Shown: one piece after another, positions 23,258 to 25,444 of the stretch
How positions within the stretch are numbered: position 1 is the stretch's first letter
How the letters are laid out: each line of letters opens with the position of its first letter
DNA from: CAMBRF01 sp964404035
Lineage (GTDB): Bacteria; Verrucomicrobiota; Kiritimatiellia; CAIKKV01; CAITUY01
NCBI GenBank assembly: GCA_964404035.1
Contig: CAYOIT010000060.1
Coordinates: 1-25,444, forward strand
DNA: 25,444 nt
Reading direction: 5' to 3'
The notes under the pieces: generated by a model
Told to the model about the DNA's origin: nothing
Database searches by the model: none
The model's input: the letters and a program-made list of their open reading frames with translations, nothing else
Translations under genes and position numbers: made by a program

Positions 23258-24064
23258 ATGAAGGCATACGACATCCAACTCGACCGGTACGAGGCGAAAT
23301 ATATTATTCCGCCTTCGCTGGTGCCGCGCATACGCGCCTTCATCGCCCCCTTCTGCGAGCCTGATACCCATGGTTGTGGCGATCCGCCGGAGTATGACGT
23401 CACGACGCTGCAATTGGACTCGCCTTCGCTGTCCCTGTATCACGCGAAGGAGTGGGAGGCCCTGGACCGTTTTAAATTGCGTGCCCGCACCTATGGCAGC
23501 GGCCCGTCGGAGCCGGTCTACCTGGAGGTCAAACGCAAATTCAGGGGGTGTATTTCCAAGCTTCGGGCCTGCATTCCCCGTGCGGAATGGTCTGCGGAGA
23601 AAATCTTGCACCCCGGCAAGACGACGCTCTCGTTCCGGTCTCATGAGGAGGAGATGGCCTATTTGGAGTTTGTCCGTCTGGCGCGGCTCATTGGGGCAGA
23701 GCCCGTGGTTCTGATTCGCTACACACGAGAGGCCTATTTTGGACGGTCGGACCATTATTCGCGGGTATCCTTTGATCGTGCGCTGATGTATCAGCCCGCC
23801 CGCTCGTGGGACATATCCGGGGCCGGGAAACGCTGGTTTTCCATTGATTGTTCGCTGGCGCAGAACAAGGAGAACCGTTTTTCCGGTGTGGTGCTCGAGT
23901 TGAAAACGCTGGGTGACGCCCCCCAGTGGTTGATTGATCTGGTCATGCATTTCGATCTGGTGCGGACCGGAAATTGCAAGTATGCTACGGCGGTGGCGCT
24001 GGAATCCCTGTTTCGGGGCGGTCCGCCGGCCCCGGACTTTGCGTATGATTATTTGCGGTTTTAA
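23258..24064 (+). CDS. VTC-domain protein, polyphosphate-polymerase-like
   Basis: 268 residues; ATG 23258 has GGAG nine bases ahead, and the upstream open frame only overlaps the tolC-like gene. It is a CYTH/triphosphate-tunnel fold of the VTC family, whose yeast member makes polyphosphate from ATP. Tunnel residues can be read in order: Arg10/Glu12/Lys14 (RYEAKY), Lys73/Arg75/Arg77 (FKLRAR), Glu90/Lys92 (LEVKRKF), Arg154 (IRYTREAY), Asp173/Arg174 (FDRAL) and Glu214/Lys216 (LELKT). No transmembrane segment or signal peptide is seen, so it would act in the cytoplasm, perhaps at the membrane through the DUF4956 protein encoded 31 bases downstream. Activity is inferred from the family; bacterial VTC-domain products are mostly untested. 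Confidence 0.9.
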   Translation: MKAYDIQLDRYEAKYIIPPSLVPRIRAFIAPFCEPDTHGCGDPPEYDVTTLQLDSPSLSLYHAKEWEALDRFKLRARTYGSGPSEPVYLEVKRKFRGCISKLRACIPRAEWSAEKILHPGKTTLSFRSHEEEMAYLEFVRLARLIGAEPVVLIRYTREAYFGRSDHYSRVSFDRALMYQPARSWDISGAGKRWFSIDCSLAQNKENRFSGVVLELKTLGDAPQWLIDLVMHFDLVRTGNCKYATAVALESLFRGGPPAPDFAYDYLRF

Positions 24065-24095
24065 CAGGAGTGAGGCCGCAAAAAAGGAGAGGTAT

Positions 24096-24779
24096 ATGGA
24101 CGACTTGATGACGGTATTCGGAACATCGCAGGCCTTTACGACCCAATCGGTCATCTGCGGGCTGATGGCGAGTTTTGTCCTCTGTTCGATTTTTGCCGCT
24201 GTGTACCGCTGGACCTTCCAGGGGCTATCGTACTCCCGGACGTTTGTGCATACGCTGGTGCTTGGCGGCATGATCACAAGCATGGTGATCATGGCTATTG
24301 GAAACAATCTGGCGCGCGGATTGGGGATACTGGGCACGTTGGCCGTCATTCGATTCCGTACGCAAATCCGGGATCCTCGCGACATGATGTTTCTGTTTGC
24401 CTGCCTGGGCGTGGGAATCGCCTGCGGGGCTAACGTTTTCCGTGTGGCCATCGTGGGTACGATCATGCTGTCCATCGCCATGCTTGTGTTGCACTGGTCG
24501 CCGTTTTCCTCGCGCCGGGAATACGAGGGGCTGGTGAGGTTCCTGCTGCCGCCGAACGTCGGACGCGAACACGAGATTCAGGACGTGATGCGGCATTGCT
24601 GCTCCGCGTTTCAGGTGATCGCCATGCGCGAGGCGGTTCAGGGTGATCAGATCGAGTACTCCTATCAGGTCCGCTTGCTTGACCCGTCCTATCATAAGGA
24701 TCTGGTGGATGGGTTGAGCAAGATCGAAGGCCTTGCGGAGCCCAGCCTGCTGATGCAACGCACCACCGTGGAGCTATGA
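24096..24779 (+). CDS. DUF4956 membrane protein
   Basis: 227 residues with AAGGAGAGG just before ATG 24096. The membrane half has hydrophobic segments at about 17-37, 51-69, 97-111 and 113-133. The family signature between segments is GLGILGTLAVIRFRTQIRDP (about 75-94), carrying a conserved R-F-R-T in a membrane-adjacent loop. The C-terminal soluble domain (about 140-227) has a ferredoxin-like or ACT-like alternation of strands and helices. DUF4956 genes commonly stand next to VTC-domain genes, as here, and often near CotH genes (from memory). It may anchor the VTC enzyme or move its product across the membrane, but the function is not established. It is the last gene of the operon and of the element. 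Confidence 0.9.
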   Translation: MDDLMTVFGTSQAFTTQSVICGLMASFVLCSIFAAVYRWTFQGLSYSRTFVHTLVLGGMITSMVIMAIGNNLARGLGILGTLAVIRFRTQIRDPRDMMFLFACLGVGIACGANVFRVAIVGTIMLSIAMLVLHWSPFSSRREYEGLVRFLLPPNVGREHEIQDVMRHCCSAFQVIAMREAVQGDQIEYSYQVRLLDPSYHKDLVDGLSKIEGLAEPSLLMQRTTVEL

Positions 24780-24837
24780 GGCTCAACTTCAATCCGGAAC
24801 TCAGGAAGTAGAAGCATGGAAGAGCCGGAGCAGACCG

Positions 24838-24871
24838 TTTTCGTGCCTTTCGGGTGTTTAGTCGTGAAAAG
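24838..24871. repeat. Degenerate dispersed repeat (TTTCGTG... type)
   Basis: TTTTCGTGCCTTTCGGGTGT and the bases after it (TTAGTCGTGAAAAG) resemble the TTTCGTG/GTGTTTCGTGG repeats that I remember scattered in intergenic regions of many environmental bacteria. This is one degenerate copy between the last gene and the right end. The match is from memory only. Confidence 0.4.
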
Positions 24872-25220
24872 GAAACCAGTCAGAATTCTCACGTGATTGA
24901 TTTTTGAGATCAGTAAGGTGTTCGGTCGGCAGGGCATTGATATGATAATTTGCATCGAGAGACCATGCGGCAAGTCTTGGTGCGGTGCAAGCGCCGAACT
25001 AATAGCCGTTCAGGACTCGACTTTCCCGCCGTACTATAGGATACTCGCAACATGGTGACTCCGCTGGTCTGAACAGGGATCCGATCCAAATCGTCATTCG
25101 CTTCGAGGATGGCTACAAGGAGTGAGGGATGGTGCTGTTCGGACGAAAGCGTAGACGGGGGAAGCGACGCGAGTGAAAACACAAAATCAGGAATCGAACC
25201 CCGCAAGAAAACGCCAAAAC

Positions 25221-25237
25221 TTTGACGAATCTTTGAC
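25221..25237 (+). repeat. Putative right integrase arm-type site
   Basis: TTTGACGAATCTTTGAC contains TTGAC at 25222 and 25233, 11 bp apart. It matches 148-164 near the left end in 15 of 17 positions and in the same orientation. It lies about 150 bp inside attR, a typical arm distance. Confidence 0.6.
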
Positions 25238-25389
25238 GATTTGTCGTTTTCTGGCAGTGTCTTTCAATCGATACCACCGACAGGATAGATTTGCAAAATA
25301 GCCATAACATATTGAAAAAACTGTATTTAGAAGTTTTTCAATTGCGTTCAAGGCGTTGGTCTGGAAAGAGTCAAAAGCATCTGATGGGT

Positions 25390-25432
25390 CTTCGGATCTG
25401 AGGGTTGCAGGTTCGAATCCTGCCAGGTGCGC
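25390..25432 (+). repeat. attR core: 43-bp copy of the tRNA-Arg 3' end
   Basis: It is identical to 11-53. The bases before it (CTGATGGGT) cannot form the anticodon stem, so this is a tRNA fragment and not a gene. After the core the host sequence continues CTTGATTA..., so the original host tRNA gene would not have encoded CCA. Confidence 0.92.
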
Positions 25433-25444
25433 TTGATTACCCGG

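Larger units (their letters stand above)
24780..25389. other. Non-coding right end of the element
   Basis: About 600 bp without a credible gene: the open frames are short, lack Shine-Dalgarno sequences and resemble nothing I know. It becomes AT-rich towards the right end. It contains a short GAGC...GCTC hairpin spanning the last stop codon, a degenerate GTG-rich repeat (24838-24871) and the arm-type repeats at 25221-25237 with an inverted TTTGTCG nearby. This is the expected place for the second attachment arm and possibly a replication origin, although I see no iterons. Confidence 0.5.
11..25432. mobile_element. tRNA-Arg-integrated element, complete from attL to attR
   Basis: A 43-bp exact direct repeat of the tRNA-Arg 3' half bounds the region. 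A tyrosine recombinase gene starts about 165 bp inside the left copy, and regulator, excisionase-like and DNA replication genes follow. These are the expected parts of an integrative element that excises and replicates. No virion structural gene, large terminase, relaxase or type IV secretion gene is visible, so it is neither a recognisable complete prophage nor a self-transmissible ICE. About half of its length (11.7-24.8 kb) is cargo: a giant CotH/lamin-tail exoprotein with HlyD, TolC, VTC and DUF4956 genes. It could be a phage satellite, an integrative plasmid or a decayed prophage. The boundaries are seen directly; the class is inferred. Confidence 0.9.

Noticed and set aside
23934..24095. 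A longer DUF4956 reading frame starting inside the VTC gene
   Set aside because: The first 54 residues are a shadow of the VTC gene. A strong AAGGAGAGG precedes ATG 24096.
22844..24481. 545-residue minus-strand open frame opposite tolC, VTC and DUF4956 genes
   Set aside because: It crosses three well-supported plus-strand genes and shows no domain.
24910..25206. 98-residue minus-strand open frame in the right-end non-coding region
   Set aside because: No Shine-Dalgarno, no recognisable motif, and a composition unlike the neighbouring genes.
25390..25432. A second tRNA-Arg gene at the right end
   Set aside because: The sequence before the core cannot form the anticodon or D arms; it is only the 3' fragment left by integration.
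1..25444. CRISPR array or insertion sequence
   Set aside because: No regularly spaced identical repeats with unique spacers and no transposase gene. The repeats found are attachment sites, three 41-bp copies and domain duplications.

Overview
The window holds one complete integrative element of about 25.4 kb, inserted into the 3' half of a tRNA-Arg(UCG) gene. An exact 43-bp copy of the tRNA 3' end (11-53) recurs at the far right (25390-25432), and a tyrosine recombinase gene lies directly inside the left copy. The style of the giant secreted protein (lamin-tail, CotH, PA14, Calx-beta and glycine-rich domains), the GC-rich genes and the type of replication proteins suggest a Gram-negative member of the PVC group, perhaps Kiritimatiellota or Verrucomicrobiota. 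This assignment is an inference, because no taxonomic marker gene is present.

Left module (1-11.6 kb). It contains the integrase, a control region and a compact replication operon. In the control region a two-HTH protein on the minus strand lies divergent from a Cro/CI-like XRE repressor, with a perfect palindrome between them, followed by an excisionase-like protein. The operon (about 3.54-10.4 kb, plus strand, start/stop overlaps at several junctions) encodes a small putative ssDNA-binding protein, a primase-helicase with zinc finger, TOPRIM and P-loop ATPase, a family A DNA polymerase with proofreading domain, two very small proteins, and a protein with the N..KS.GP...GK....NA..HGL motif. 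Facing it on the minus strand are a sigma-like regulator and a two-helix membrane protein. I see no capsid, portal, terminase large subunit, relaxase or conjugation gene. The element looks able to excise and replicate its DNA but not to package or transfer itself.

Right module (11.7-24.8 kb). This is cargo, all on the plus strand. It starts with a 2897-residue secreted multidomain CotH-kinase/lamin-tail protein, followed by a hairpin-T-tract and a four-gene operon: HlyD-type adaptor, TolC-type outer-membrane lipoprotein, VTC-domain (polyphosphate-polymerase-like) protein and DUF4956 membrane protein. No ABC or other inner-membrane pump accompanies the HlyD/TolC pair. CotH, VTC and DUF4956 genes are, from memory, recurrent neighbours in bacteria. 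Finding them as the main cargo of a replicating, tRNA-targeted element is the most interesting aspect here. I infer a cell-surface or secreted-protein phosphorylation/polyphosphate system that moves between strains.

Ends and non-coding signals. Matching 17-bp double repeats of TTTGAC lie inside both ends (148-164 and 25221-25237) and look like integrase arm sites. The left one overlaps the -35 box of the integrase promoter. Three copies of a 41-bp degenerate repeat sit in linker-coding regions of the primase and polymerase genes. About 600 bp between the last gene and the right end contains no gene that I can support.
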